Shown here one piece after another: positions 52,451 to 62,153 of a DNA stretch of 64,000 nucleotides. Each line of letters opens with the position of its first letter. Position 1 is the first letter of the stretch. Below the pieces are notes generated by a model, which saw only the letters and a program-made list of their open reading frames with translations, was not told the DNA's origin and made no database searches. The DNA lies in the NCBI RefSeq assembly GCF_003544875.1, contig NZ_CP032093.1, forward strand, positions 2,852,001 to 2,916,000. Direction: 5' to 3'. This DNA comes from Vibrio alfacsensis (GTDB taxonomy: Bacteria; Pseudomonadota; Gammaproteobacteria; Enterobacterales; Vibrionaceae). A program made the position numbers and the translations under genes.

Positions 52451-52981
52451 TTAGAAGCGGTGTTGGAAACCGATGGTAAGCGCGTTTAAACGAACTTGGT
52501 CTTCAGAGGCACTGTCAATAAATTCAAACACAACGGCATTGTGCTTATTAAGCGCATAGTGCATACCCAAGCCAAAACTAAAACCTTGCTCTTTGAGTGA
52601 GCCAACGCCTTGTTTATCGATCTGAACGCTAGAGTAACCCGCCAATCCATATAACGCGATACGCTCAGCAACTGGCATGTTTAGCTTAACAAAGCCGCTT
52701 GCTAGGCTGTCGACAGCAAGACCACTATCACGTTGGACAGAGGTGCCGTAGCGCGCTTCTAAAGCGAGGTAATCATTGAAGAAGTAACCAGCTTGTGCTT
52801 GCAATAAAAATGGATTGCCTTCACTTACTGTAGACTGGGTGTTTTGAGATGAGGTGTGGTGATATTCGGCGTTAGAGTAACTAACCAATGCGCCAGAATA
52901 GAAGTTTGCTGAAGCAGAAAATGAGCACAAGCTTACGCTTATCGCACTCAACGCCCCTAGCCATGGTCGTTTGTTGATCAC
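52451..52981 (-). CDS. Outer-membrane beta-barrel protein, first gene of the polysaccharide operon
   Basis: The protein has 176 residues. A signal peptide (GALSAISVSLCSFSASA) is followed by alternating amphipathic strands (LLQAQAGYFFNDYLALEARY, GFSFGLGMHYALNKHNAVVF) ending in the C-terminal aromatic FQHRF, typical of small eight-stranded OmpA/OmpX-like barrels. It is the first gene after the JUMPstart element and 54 bases upstream of wbfF, so it probably serves in or beside export. In V. cholerae O139 a comparable small gene precedes wbfF. Confidence 0.8.
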   Translation of the reverse strand: MINKRPWLGALSAISVSLCSFSASANFYSGALVSYSNAEYHHTSSQNTQSTVSEGNPFLLQAQAGYFFNDYLALEARYGTSVQRDSGLAVDSLASGFVKLNMPVAERIALYGLAGYSSVQIDKQGVGSLKEQGFSFGLGMHYALNKHNAVVFEFIDSASEDQVRLNALTIGFQHRF

Positions 52982-53062
52982 GAAATTATCCCTTGGGTAT
53001 CGACTGAACTATAATAGAGAAGACGCGTTCAGTGATTATTTGTTAACTTTCTTGTGCGTTCC

Positions 53063-53103
53063 CACGCTACCGCCCGGCGGCATTACGCGTTAGCCACTGT
53101 TCG
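53063..53103 (-). promoter_or_regulatory. JUMPstart sequence with perfect ops element (RfaH recruitment)
   Basis: On the minus strand GGCGGTAGCGTG (53074-53063) is an exact ops element, 82 bases upstream of the first gene. The preceding bases (AACAGTGGCTAACGCG, GTAATGCCGCCG) follow the layout of JUMPstart. In enterobacteria RfaH loads here on a paused polymerase and prevents premature termination in long polysaccharide operons. The several hairpins within the 26-kb operon make such control sensible. Confidence 0.92.
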
Positions 53104-53299
53104 CTGGTTACCGATTAGTCGGTTTATTTTGAATATGTTTTATTAAGCCTAAATTTGATGACTCGATTCAAAAAACGGAACGAATAGAGTCAAAAAATTT
53201 GGCAAATTATGCATGGATTGACGCAAAACGGCAAGAGGCGGCTGATTTGAATTGTGTGAATGTGCGGTAAAACGCGCAGTTTTTGGGCGGAAGAAAATG

Positions 53300-53602
53300 T
53301 GAGGTTCTAGGTTATAGGGTCCTAGGTCCTAGGTCCTAGGTCCTAGGGGAGTTTGTTGGGACTTTAGTGTACCTCAATGACTATTTATGTACGTTGTTGA
53401 ATACGGAATACTTGAATAAAGGGCCTAGGTTTTAGGGCCTAGGTCCTAGGTGGTGTATGCTGGAAGTTTGTGGATTTCATTAGTTCTTGAGAAAGTATTT
53501 TTACACTGCATAAAACGTTTGTGCGTAATCCGTAATCCAAAACCTTAGGCCCTAGAACCTAGGACCTGCTTTTTACCTAGGACCTATCTCTTTTACCCTA
53601 CG
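53300..53602. repeat. Composite intergenic repeat, copy M (two in tandem)
   Basis: First part: GGTTCTAGGTTATAGG, four GTCCTAG heptamers (53319-53346), GGGGAGTTTGTTGGGAC and GAATACGGAATAC. Second part from about 53421: GGGCCTAGGTTTTAGGGCCT, AGGTCCTAGGTGGTGTATGC, TCATTAGTTCTTGAGAAAGT, then TTGTGCGTAATCCGTAATCC (two units), CAAAACCTTAGGCCCTAGAA and the right end. It lies between the JUMPstart region and the gfcA-like gene. Confidence 0.85.
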
Positions 53603-53746
53603 CCCTGCTTCTACCTTAGCGCTTTCTTTGGTCCCTTTTTCATACGAAACTATTTACATGCTGGTTGTTTTAACTAAAATGTTACGTGATGCACCTAAAA
53701 TGCATCAAACATCGATGTTTTAAAATTAGAAATACAAGGATTAATA

Positions 53747-53974
53747 ATGAAGAATACAGCTCTAGCTATTCTTATGGCGCTAAGCGCATCTACTGCATTT
53801 GCAGCAACTGAAGCTGGCACTACAGGTACAGCAGCAGCATCTGCAACAGGTACCACTGCAGTAGCAGTAGGCGCAGCAGCAGCAGTAACAGTAGTTGCAG
53901 TCGCAGCATCTGATAGCGATTCATCAACTACTTCAAACTCTGGTTCTGGTTCTGGTTCTGCACCTCAAAACTAA
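53747..53974 (+). CDS. Small Ala/Thr/Ser-rich secreted protein (GfcA-like)
   Basis: The protein has 75 residues. A signal peptide (MKNTALAILMALSASTAFAA) leads to a Thr/Ala-rich segment and a hydrophobic stretch (VAVGAAAAVTVVAVAA), ending in Ser/Gly repeats (SGSGSGSAPQN). The composition and the position before GfcB/GfcC/YjbH-type genes match the small GfcA/YmcD-like first gene of group 4 capsule operons. The ribosome site is AAGGA. Function unknown. Confidence 0.75.
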   Translation: MKNTALAILMALSASTAFAATEAGTTGTAAASATGTTAVAVGAAAAVTVVAVAASDSDSSTTSNSGSGSGSAPQN

Positions 53975-53998
53975 TCACTAGTAGTTAGATATAAGCTC

Positions 53999-54030
53999 AT
54001 CGCCCTGACTGATTCAGGGCGATTTTATTT
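53999..54030 (+). terminator. Hairpin between gfcA-like and gfcB-like genes
   Basis: Stem ATCGCCCTGA / TCAGGGCGAT with a five-base loop and TTTATTT. It probably reduces read-through, giving more transcript of the small first gene than of the following ones. Confidence 0.75.
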
Positions 54031-54043
54031 GTATGAGGGAATA

Positions 54044-54718
54044 ATGAATCATTTTCTACCACGCTCATGGATGCGTCTGCTCGTCGCCTTGCCCGTATTA
54101 AGCCTTGCTGTTGGTTGTACTCAAAAATTCAACGATGTTTCCGCGACAGTACAAGAAGCTTACAACAACTATGTGGATGTTGAATTAACAGCCGAAGAAA
54201 TCGATGCGGTACCTTACGCGAGCGCTTATTTAAAAATCGGCAACCAAAAACAAGTGTTTGTTGTATTAGCCTTTGCTGAACACAACCCTATTACGGGTAA
54301 TACTCAACTAAAATGGGTGAGTGCAGATAAAGCAATGGTCGTAACAGAAAACGGACACATCGTAAAAACAATTGGTTTGCAACACAATAATCTCGCGGGT
54401 GCGCATGGTGATGTGCCTAGTTTTGCCTTAGAAAATACAGAGTACTCTCTTTCTTACGATTGGGCCAAGCAGTACCGTTATGGTTTTCCTGCTCATGTGA
54501 AGCGCGTATATCAAGGCAAAGAGTCCGTCATTACGCCGCTCTCTAACTCCCCAGCAGATATCTATCGTGAAACGGTTCATTTTTCCACTCTGTCACAAAG
54601 TGTGGATAACTTTTACTGGGTTGACGCTAATGGCAAGGTCATTAAAACCGTTCAGTATTTAGGCCCGAATATGGTGCCGATTGAACTCACTATTTTGAAA
54701 GGGTACAGCAAATCATGA
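54044..54718 (+). CDS. YjbF/GfcB-family outer-membrane lipoprotein
   Basis: The start at 54044 (MNHFLPRSWMRLLVALPVLS) gives a lipoprotein signal with lipobox LAVGC (Cys about residue 25) and 224 residues. TAEEIDAVPYASAYLKIGN and YPF-like tail YLGPNMVPIELTILKGY match the YjbF family. It overlaps the next gene by four bases. It acts with GfcC- and YjbH-type proteins in polysaccharide secretion. Confidence 0.83.
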   Translation: MNHFLPRSWMRLLVALPVLSLAVGCTQKFNDVSATVQEAYNNYVDVELTAEEIDAVPYASAYLKIGNQKQVFVVLAFAEHNPITGNTQLKWVSADKAMVVTENGHIVKTIGLQHNNLAGAHGDVPSFALENTEYSLSYDWAKQYRYGFPAHVKRVYQGKESVITPLSNSPADIYRETVHFSTLSQSVDNFYWVDANGKVIKTVQYLGPNMVPIELTILKGYSKS

Positions 54719-55479
54719 ATTACCGACGTTCTGCCCTAATAAGCGGCCTATTATTTGCCGTTACTAGCTTAACTCCTGTGTCTGCTCAACCATCAGTCAA
54801 TACAGCCCCATCACTTCAAATAAAGTTGATAGGTATCGATAAACAGTTGCAGTCCGACCAAGGGTTGCGCCTGGCAGATGCACTCAAGCTTGCGCAGCAG
54901 CAGCGAATGGTTCTGCAATACCCGTTGGGTACTACCCTGTTTGATGAATCTGATGATGCGCTGCAAAACTCAATGGCACTGAAAAACTCTGTGCTCAACC
55001 AGATGATGCAACACAACTTAGTTTCTCACCCTTTGTATAAATTCATCCAAAAACAGCAATTTGCACCGCGCGTACTTTCTGGTATTGATGTAGACCAAGT
55101 GCGCCTAGATAAATTCGATAACCCGCTGCTTAACGGTAAATTTTCGTTAGCCTCTTCACCTCGAGATTCTCATGTAGTGTATCTAGGTAACGTCGAAAAA
55201 ATATGGCAAATCCGCTCACAAGCGGGAATTCCTCTGCACACGCAAATTGACCACCTAAACACAACCATCGGTGACTTGAGCCAATCTCCTGTTGTTATCT
55301 ATCCTGACGGAAGTGTGGTAAATCCTCACCATGGCTCTTGGCTCAATACACAATATTATCTGCCACCACTCACTATGGTTTACATTCCGTTTGCACCTTT
55401 TTCAGAATCTCAAATGGATCAGGATATTGTAAAACTACTCACTCAACTTAAGCCAATGCATTCGAAGACGCCACTATGA
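54715..55479 (+). CDS. GfcC/YjbG-family capsule biosynthesis protein
   Basis: The protein has 254 residues and a signal peptide (ISGLLFAVTSLTPVSAQ), so it is periplasmic. The GfcC domain shows LNGKFSLASSPRDSHVVYLG and VVNPHHGSWLNTQYYLPPLT near the C-terminus. GfcC contains a domain like part of Wza and is thought to assist export. It overlaps both neighbours by four bases, forming a tight operon. Confidence 0.83.
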   Translation: MNYRRSALISGLLFAVTSLTPVSAQPSVNTAPSLQIKLIGIDKQLQSDQGLRLADALKLAQQQRMVLQYPLGTTLFDESDDALQNSMALKNSVLNQMMQHNLVSHPLYKFIQKQQFAPRVLSGIDVDQVRLDKFDNPLLNGKFSLASSPRDSHVVYLGNVEKIWQIRSQAGIPLHTQIDHLNTTIGDLSQSPVVIYPDGSVVNPHHGSWLNTQYYLPPLTMVYIPFAPFSESQMDQDIVKLLTQLKPMHSKTPL

Positions 55480-57685
55480 AGCTAATTAAAACCAGTTTAA
55501 CCCTTTCCTTAATGGGTCCGGCATTCGTTTGGGCTCAAGAGATACCTTTTGAAGCGCCACCTCTACAGCCATCACAAATGGACTTTGGTGGCGTAGGCTT
55601 AATGCAAATGCCGACTGGACGTATGTCCCCAGAAGGTGAATTTAACTTTGCAATAACAAGTAGTAATGAGTACTTTTTTTACAATGTCACTCTACAAGTC
55701 ATGCCTTGGCTAGAAACAACGTTACGCTATACCATCGTTCACGACGTCCTTTACAGTGACCAACCAAGTTTTTCTGGTGACAGTGATTACACCGACAAAG
55801 GCATCGACTTTAAAATTCGTCTATTAGAAGAATCTGAATACTTACCTGAGTTATCTGTTGGTATTCGTGATTTTGCGGGCACTGGTTTATTTGATGCCGA
55901 ATTTATTGCAGCCACCAAACGTTACTCAAACCCAAACTTAGGTACATTTGATTTTACGCTTGGTATGGGCTGGGGTTACTTAGGTACGCGAGACAACATT
56001 ACCAACCCGGCTTGTAAAGTATCCGACAAATACTGTGAACGCCCATCAGACTTTAAAAACAATGGCGGTAGTGTAGACTTTGAGCGCATGTTTAAAGGCC
56101 CTGCTGCATTGTTTGGTGGTATTGAATATCAAACGTTACATGCCCCTCTTCGCTTTAAACTGGAATACGACAGTAATGATTACAGCGAAGATTTCCCAGT
56201 CAACTCCCCTTGGGCAAAAACGAAAGTAGACATGACACCGCACACACCTTGGAACATTGGTGTGCTGTACCGCTTAGGCCACATGGCAGATTTACGCGTG
56301 AGTTATGAGCGTGGGGATACTTTAGTTGCCGGTGTAAACCTTTATACCAACTTTAATGATATGCCATCATTCTGGCGAGATACTCCGACACCAGAGCTAG
56401 AAGAAAAACAACCAGAACAACTGTCGGATGTGGATTGGCAGCGTGTCACTGAAGATCTCGACAAAATTGCTGGCTATGAGAACACGCAAGTATTTGCAAA
56501 CGAGAACACCGTATCCATTGTTGGTGAGCAAAAGAAATATCGTGACCGCAATGAAGCGCACGAGAAAGCGGCGGCCGTACTCTACAACCAAGTACCGGAA
56601 AGCATCGACACGTTTACGATCAACGAACGTACTCGTGGTTTAATCGGTGATCAAACGGTTATTTCTAAAGATAAATATCAAGATGTTGCTCAAGTAAACT
56701 ATATTGAGCCAAAATTGAGGATGCTGTTTCTACATCAAGTCAAAAACCTGTTGGCGAAGCAACTTACGATGGGTTTGAACGTTTTGATTGGGGCTTTGCA
56801 CCAAAATTGGCTCAAACACTTGGCAACCCAGAAGAATTCTATTTATTCAGTGTTGGTTTAAGTGGCAGTGCTTCTTACTGGTTGACCGATAACCTAGAGA
56901 TCGGCGGTTCACTCTACTGGGATTGGTACAATAATTACGATAAGTTTAATTACGTCACCCCACCCGATGGCACAACGATCCCTCGCGTTCGTACCATGTT
57001 CCGTGCATACCAAAATGAACATGCGGTTACGATGTCTAACTTGCAGTTAACTTGGTTCCAAGAATACTCAGACACGATGGACCAACAATTTTATGCTGGC
57101 TACTTAGAAAGTATGTTTGCTGGTATCGGTACTGAGTTTTTGTATCGTCCACAAGGAGCAAACTGGGCCATAGGTGCAGATGTTAACCTCATTTCTCAGC
57201 GTGACCCACAAAGCTACTTCGGCGTTTATGATGAGAAATGGCAGTATGTCCCTGAGTACGGTCGCCCATTCCAAGTGGTCGACAAAGGCTTTACTGGTTT
57301 TGTTTCTGGTTATTACTACCCTCAATGGACGTTTTTGTCTGATCTGATGGTTCAAGTTGACGTAGGCCAGTTCCTAGGCGGAGATGTCGGTACTCAAGTC
57401 AATGTTTCTAAACAATTTAAGAGCGGTGTTATTGCCGGTGCGTTTGCCTCAATTTCCGACTTGTCTGCTGATGAATTTGGCGAGGGTAGCTTTACCAAAG
57501 GGTTCTATATTTCGATTCCATTCGACATCATGACCGTTAAGCCAAGTAATAACCGTGCTAACTTCTCTTGGCAGCCACTAACTCGCGATGGCGGCCAAAA
57601 ACTAGGGCGAAAATACAGCTTAATTGAGCTAACCGATGAGCGTAATCCTTGGTTCCAGAGACCAAATCACTCGGAAGTAAAATAA
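55476..57685 (+). pseudogene. YjbH/GfcD-family outer-membrane protein, frameshifted
   Basis: Large YjbH-type beta-barrel protein with signal peptide (LSLMGPAFVWAQ). GVGLMQMPTGRMSPEGEFNF is the N-terminal signature, and RDNITNPACKV lies mid-protein. The frame is lost at AAAA 56711-56714; one more A gives PKIEDAVSTSSQKPVGEATY and continues to DERNPWFQRPNHSEVK, 736 residues. YjbH-type proteins probably form the outer-membrane pore of a capsule export system with YjbF/YjbG partners. Confidence 0.87.
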
Positions 57686-57689
57686 GATC

Positions 57690-57718
57690 AATTAGGGGCT
57701 TCGGCTCCTTTTGTTTTT
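57690..57718 (+). terminator. Terminator after the YjbH-type gene
   Basis: Stem GGGGC / GCTCC with a TTCG tetraloop, followed by TTTTGTTTTT, directly after the stop. Confidence 0.7.
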
Positions 57719-57719
57719 A

Positions 57720-58255
57720 AAGGGCCTAGATTTTAGGGCATAGATCCTAGATGGCGCGTGCTGGAAGTTTGTGGATTTCATTAGCTTTTGAGAAAGTGGT
57801 TGGAATCCTGAATACGGAGCGCTTCGCTTACAGAATACAGAAAAGCACGCGTCAAGCTATCGTGTCATTCCAGCGAGCCATAGCGAGACTAGGGATCTAT
57901 TACCAGCATACTGGTTCATTTCGATTTATCACCTTAGTGAAATCACTCTCTTTCAGTAGATTCTGAATCACATTCGTCCCTCACTGTTCACAATAATGAA
58001 TATTTTCCTTATCACTCAAAAACAACGATTGCGTGTAATCCGTAATCCGTAATCCGTAATCCGTAATCCGTAATCCGTAATCCGTAATCCGTAATCCGTA
58101 ATCCGTAATCCGTAATCCGTAATCCGTAATCCGTAATCCGTAATCCGTAATCCGTAATCCGTAATCCGTAATCCAAAAGCTTAGGCCCTAGGAGCCTAGG
58201 ACCTTGTTTTTCTCTAGGACCTATCTCTTCTGCTTTTTACCTAGAAACTTGTTTT
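57720..58255. repeat. Composite intergenic repeat, copy N (full length)
   Basis: The most complete copy. In order: GGGCCTAGATTTTAGGGC and TAGATCCTAGATGGCGCGTG; GGAAGTTTGTGGATTTCATT; GAATACGGAGCGCTTCGCTT and ACAGAATACAGAAAAGCACG; GTCATTCCAGCGAGCCATAG...AGGGATCTATTACC; CAGTAGATTCTGAATCACAT...AATAATGA; AACGATTGCGTG; a 20-unit GTAATCC array; CAAAAGCTTAGGCCCTAGGA; right CTAG/pyrimidine end with TGCTTTTTACCTAG. It lies between the YjbH-type gene and hldD. Confidence 0.9.
58035..58174. repeat. Heptanucleotide array, 20 units of GTAATCC
   Basis: 140 bases, exactly 20 perfect copies of GTAATCC inside repeat copy N. Confidence 0.97.
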
Positions 58256-58329
58256 ATCCCCATCCATAGCGCTATTTTCTGTTTCTTGCTAAGATTCCTG
58301 AGAAAATTTTAATCTATGGTGGAAGTCTT

Positions 58330-59271
58330 ATGATCATCGTAACTGGTGGTGCTGGCATGATCGGCAGCAACATTGTTAAAGCGCTGAATGAAGCAGGTAT
58401 TAACGATATTCTGGTTGTCGACAACCTAAAAAATGGCAAGAAGTTTAAAAACTTAGTTGATCTTGATATCACTGATTACATGGATCGTGACGACTTCCTT
58501 ACCCAAATCATGGCTGGTGATGATTTCGGGCCTATCGAAGCGGTTTTCCACGAAGGTGCTTGCTCTGCAACAACTGAGTGGGACGGCAAATACATGATGC
58601 TAAACAACTATGAGTACTCTAAAGAGCTGCTTCACTACTGTTTAGATCGTGAAATTCCGTTCCTATACGCTTCATCTGCTGCGACTTACGGTGAGACAGA
58701 TACCTTTATCGAAGAGCGCGAGTACGAGGGTGCACTAAATGTGTACGGTTACTCAAAACAGCAATTTGATAACTATGTCCGTCGTCTATGGCAAGATGCC
58801 GAAGATCACGGCGAGAAGCTGTCGCAAATTACCGGATTCCGTTACTTTAACGTCTACGGCCCACGTGAAGATCACAAAGGCAGCATGGCATCAGTTGCAT
58901 TCCACTTAAACAACCAAATCAATGCGGGCGAAAACCCAAAATTGTTCGCTGGCAGTGAATCATTCAAGCGTGACTTTGTGTACGTGGGTGACGTAAGTAA
59001 AGTTAACCTATGGTTCCTAGAAAACGGCGTATCAGGCATCTTTAACTGTGGTACTGGTAATGCAGAATCATTTGAAGAAGTGGCGAAAGCGGTGATCACT
59101 CACCACGGTAAAGGTGAAATCCAAACCATTCCTTTCCCTGAACACCTAAAAGGCGCATACCAAGAGTTTACTCAAGCAGACCTGACTAAGCTTCGTGCTG
59201 CTGGCTGTGATGTGATATTTAAAACCGTTGCCGAGGGTGTGGCGGAATACCTAGCCATTCAAAACCGCTAA
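58330..59271 (+). CDS. hldD: ADP-L-glycero-D-manno-heptose 6-epimerase
   Basis: Last step of ADP-heptose synthesis for the LPS core (also called gmhD or rfaD). It has 313 residues. NADP-binding motif [15 protein letters not shown] is at the N-terminus, and catalytic Tyr-x3-Lys is YGYSK near 140. [20 protein letters not shown] is diagnostic. It marks the second border of the polysaccharide locus, opposite rjg. A terminator follows at once. Confidence 0.97.
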   Translation: MIIVTGGAGMIGSNIVKALNEAGINDILVVDNLKNGKKFKNLVDLDITDYMDRDDFLTQIMAGDDFGPIEAVFHEGACSATTEWDGKYMMLNNYEYSKELLHYCLDREIPFLYASSAATYGETDTFIEEREYEGALNVYGYSKQQFDNYVRRLWQDAEDHGEKLSQITGFRYFNVYGPREDHKGSMASVAFHLNNQINAGENPKLFAGSESFKRDFVYVGDVSKVNLWFLENGVSGIFNCGTGNAESFEEVAKAVITHHGKGEIQTIPFPEHLKGAYQEFTQADLTKLRAAGCDVIFKTVAEGVAEYLAIQNR

Positions 59272-59279
59272 TGCCTTTC

Positions 59280-59306
59280 AAAGGCGGTAGGAAATCTACC
59301 GCCTTT
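59280..59306 (+). terminator. hldD terminator
   Basis: An 11-base perfect stem (AAAGGCGGTAG / CTACCGCCTTT) with a five-base loop, nine bases after the stop. The left arm includes GGCGGTAG but not the full ops sequence. Confidence 0.8.
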
Positions 59307-59380
59307 ACTCTGATACAATTACTAGTATCATTCCTAACATCTTCTTTTGCCTCTATCCAAACCATAGGTGCTTAAATTTC

Positions 59381-60366
59381 ATGACTGAACAACGTGATGA
59401 TTTCGATCCTAAAGCTTATAACCCTGAGTTTGAGCGTCACTTTCTTGCGCCAAAATATTGGGGAACATGGTTAGGTGTAGTGCTTTCTTTACCGCTTGCG
59501 ATATTGCCTTTAAGAGCTCAACAATGGCTTGCAAAAACCATCGCAAAAAAGCTGGCAAAATCCCACAAAGGGCCTGCTCATCGTGCTCGTGTGAACTTTG
59601 AATTATGCTTTCCTGAAAGACTTTCGAAGAACGTGAAGCCCTTATTGAGAAAACCCTTTATACAGCAGCCCTATTCTTTTTCCGCTTTAGTTTACTCAGC
59701 TTACGTTCGCCAAAGTGGTTACAGCAACGTTGTCAGATCCGTGGCCTTGATATTTTGCAACAACACATCGACAACAATGAAAACGTCATCCTTATGGTGC
59801 CCCACTCTTGGGCAATCGACATTCCTGCAATTTTGCTGGCTTCGATGGGTATGCCCGTCTCTGCAATGGCAAAAAAACAGAAAAATGAAGTAGCGGACTG
59901 GTTGATGCACAGACAACGCGTGCAATATGGTGGTCGAGTCTATGAACGCTCCGGTGGTATCAAACCGTTTTTGAAATCCATTCGAGATGGCTACATCGGT
60001 TACTACCTACCGGACCAAGATCACGGCCCGGAGCACAGTGTGTTTGTCGACTTTTTTGCGACAAGAAAAGCTACGTTACCGGGTTTAGGTAAAATAGCTA
60101 AGTTATCACGCGCGAAAGTGTTACCTATGTTCGCTTCAATGAATACCGAAGATGGGTCATTTGATATTGAGATCCTACCTGCATTTGAGCTAGACCAAGG
60201 TGAAGAGCAAGATGCGCGCACGTGCAATCAAGCCATTGAGTATTTTGTCGGCAATAAGCCTGAACAATACATGTGGGTACTGCAACTGCTGCATTCTCAA
60301 GAAGATGGTAGTAACTATTACAATTTGTTTAAACCAAGATATAACAACGACTGGAAAGTGCAGTGA
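59381..60366 (+). pseudogene. lpxM: Lipid A myristoyl/acyl transferase LpxM (MsbB), frameshifted
   Basis: Adds the last secondary acyl chain to Kdo2-lipid A. The catalytic HX4D motif is HSWAID, and GYYLPDQDHGPEHSVFVDFF is almost identical to E. coli LpxM. The N-terminal part is in another frame; one more A in the run at 59616-59618 joins them as CFPEKTFEEREALIEKTLYT, giving about 328 residues. The loss is probably a sequencing indel. It overlaps the next gene by four bases. Confidence 0.9.
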
Positions 60367-61081
60367 AAGTATTTGTCGTAAGTTTGGCTCGATCGCAAGA
60401 TCGCCGAGAACGTATTGAAAAAATTAAAACAAGAAAATATCGAGTTTGAATTTTTGATGCCATCGATGGCTCTGTGGACGGATTTTACATGCAGAAAAAT
60501 GTCGCCCAACAATAACCCAGCAACGCAAGGGCTATCAGCTAAAAACAAGTGAAATTGCTTGCTTCTCAAGCCATTATGAATTGTGGGTGCGCTGCGTTAA
60601 TCTTGATGAACCTATCGTTATTTTAGAGGATAACGTGGATCCAATTGAAGGGTTGAAAAGCATCCTGCAAAACACTTTCCCTCTAACAAAAAAGTATGAC
60701 TATATTAAGCTTTCTGCGACTCAAAAGCGTACATTTACCCCAATTTCCGCGATCGACAGTAAACACTTTTTGGGCGGCTACTCTGGTGGAACCTGTGGCA
60801 CAACAGCCTACATTGTGACTCCAACAGCTGCCACTAAATTTGTTAAGCATGCTCAAGAGTTTATTGAACCAGTAGATGACTACATGGAAAAGCCGTGGCG
60901 TCATAATGTTCAAACTTACAGTGTTGCCCCAGATCTTTTCACTAGAGCTCAAATCGCTTCAACCATTGGCGCCAAAAGAAAAGACAAGTCGAAGATGACC
61001 GTACTTAATAAGATCTACGCAGAACTTTTCAGAACCTACGAATCCATTCTTAAGTTTATGTACTGGAAGAACAAAGCATGA
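60363..61081 (+). pseudogene. Glycosyltransferase family 25 (LPS core), frameshifted 5' part
   Basis: The start is GTG at 60363 (reads MKVFVVSLARSQDRRERIEK), overlapping lpxM by four bases. The first 70 codons need about three to four one-base corrections (the joins read EFEFFDAIDGSVDGFY and YQLKTSEIACFSSHYELW). From 60581 it is intact: PIVILEDNVDP is the GT25 metal-site region, then YSGGTCGTTAYIVTPTAATK and VDDYMEKPWRHNVQTYSVAP. About 238 residues. It probably adds a core sugar, donor unknown. Confidence 0.8.
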
Positions 61082-62151
61082 AAATACTCATCATCGGACC
61101 ATCTTGGGTTGGCGATATGGTGATGTCACAATCACTCTATATCGTGTTAAAGCAACTTCATCCAGAAAGCCAAATTGATGTGATTGCCCCAGGTTGGTGT
61201 AAACCTATTCTTGAGCGAATGCCAGAAATTCACCAAGCCATTGAAATGCCAATTGGGCATGGGGAGTTCAACTTCCTTGGTCGTCGTGAAATCGGTAAAT
61301 CATTACGAGAAAAACAGTATGACCACGCCTACATCCTGCCGAAGTCTGCAAAGTCAGCTTTGATTCCTTGGTTTGCTAATATCCCACGTCGTACTGGCTG
61401 GAAAGGTGAAATGCGCTACGGTTTGCTTAATGACTTGCGCCCAAATATGAAATCGTTCCAGTTCATGGTTGAACGTTATGTGGCACTTGCGTACGCCGAA
61501 GCTGAAATGATCGACTCTTCTTCGTTAGGTGGTCTAGAGACCCTACCTCGCCCTAGTCTGTTTATTGATAAACAAGAACAAGGCGCTACGATTTCTAAGT
61601 TTAATCTCAATCAAGAATCTCCTGTTGTTGGTCTATGTCCAGGTGCGGAATTTGGTCCAGCCAAAAAATGGCCAGAAGTGCACTATGCAGAAGTCGCTAC
61701 TCAAATGGCAAAATCCGGGCATCAAGTCTGGCTGTTTGGCTCACAGAAAGATCTCGATACTTGTAATAACATTAAGCAACTCGTGCCGGCTGAGCTTCAA
61801 CAGAGAATTCATGTTCTCGCAGGGCAAACAAGCTTGATTGAAGCGGTGGACCTGCTCGCGGCTTGCCAGACCGTTGTTGCGAACGACTCGGGTCTTATGC
61901 ACGTAGCGGCGGCTGTTGGGTGTAACGTTGTGGCTGTGTATGGATCAACATCACCTAAGTACACCCCTCCGTTAGCGGAAAAAGTCGAGATTGTTCATAC
62001 CGACATCAACTGCCGTCCATGCTTTAAACGCGAGTGTCAGTTTAAGCACTTAAAGTGTTTGACGGACTTATCACCTGAGAAAGTCCTAAGCTGTATTCAG
62101 AAACTCGAGTCAGACTTAACAAACAATAATTCAAAACTAGAAAGGAATTGA
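61078..62151 (+). CDS. waaF: ADP-heptose:LPS heptosyltransferase II
   Basis: GT9 enzyme that adds the second heptose to the inner core. It has 357 residues. The N-terminus is MKILIIGPSWVGDMVMSQSL. PGAEFGPAKKWPEVHYAEV and TVVANDSGLMHVAAAVG with AVYGSTSPKYTPPL are the typical GT9 motifs. HldD nearby supplies the donor precursor. It overlaps the GT25 gene by four bases and runs slightly past the expected start of the next gene. Confidence 0.96.
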   Translation: MKILIIGPSWVGDMVMSQSLYIVLKQLHPESQIDVIAPGWCKPILERMPEIHQAIEMPIGHGEFNFLGRREIGKSLREKQYDHAYILPKSAKSALIPWFANIPRRTGWKGEMRYGLLNDLRPNMKSFQFMVERYVALAYAEAEMIDSSSLGGLETLPRPSLFIDKQEQGATISKFNLNQESPVVGLCPGAEFGPAKKWPEVHYAEVATQMAKSGHQVWLFGSQKDLDTCNNIKQLVPAELQQRIHVLAGQTSLIEAVDLLAACQTVVANDSGLMHVAAAVGCNVVAVYGSTSPKYTPPLAEKVEIVHTDINCRPCFKRECQFKHLKCLTDLSPEKVLSCIQKLESDLTNNNSKLERN

Positions 62152-62153
62152 TC

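Noticed and set aside
59280..59291. GGCGGTAG after hldD as a second ops element
   Set aside because: It is one arm of the hldD terminator hairpin, the remaining ops bases (CGTG) are absent, and it has no polysaccharide operon downstream in a suitable position.
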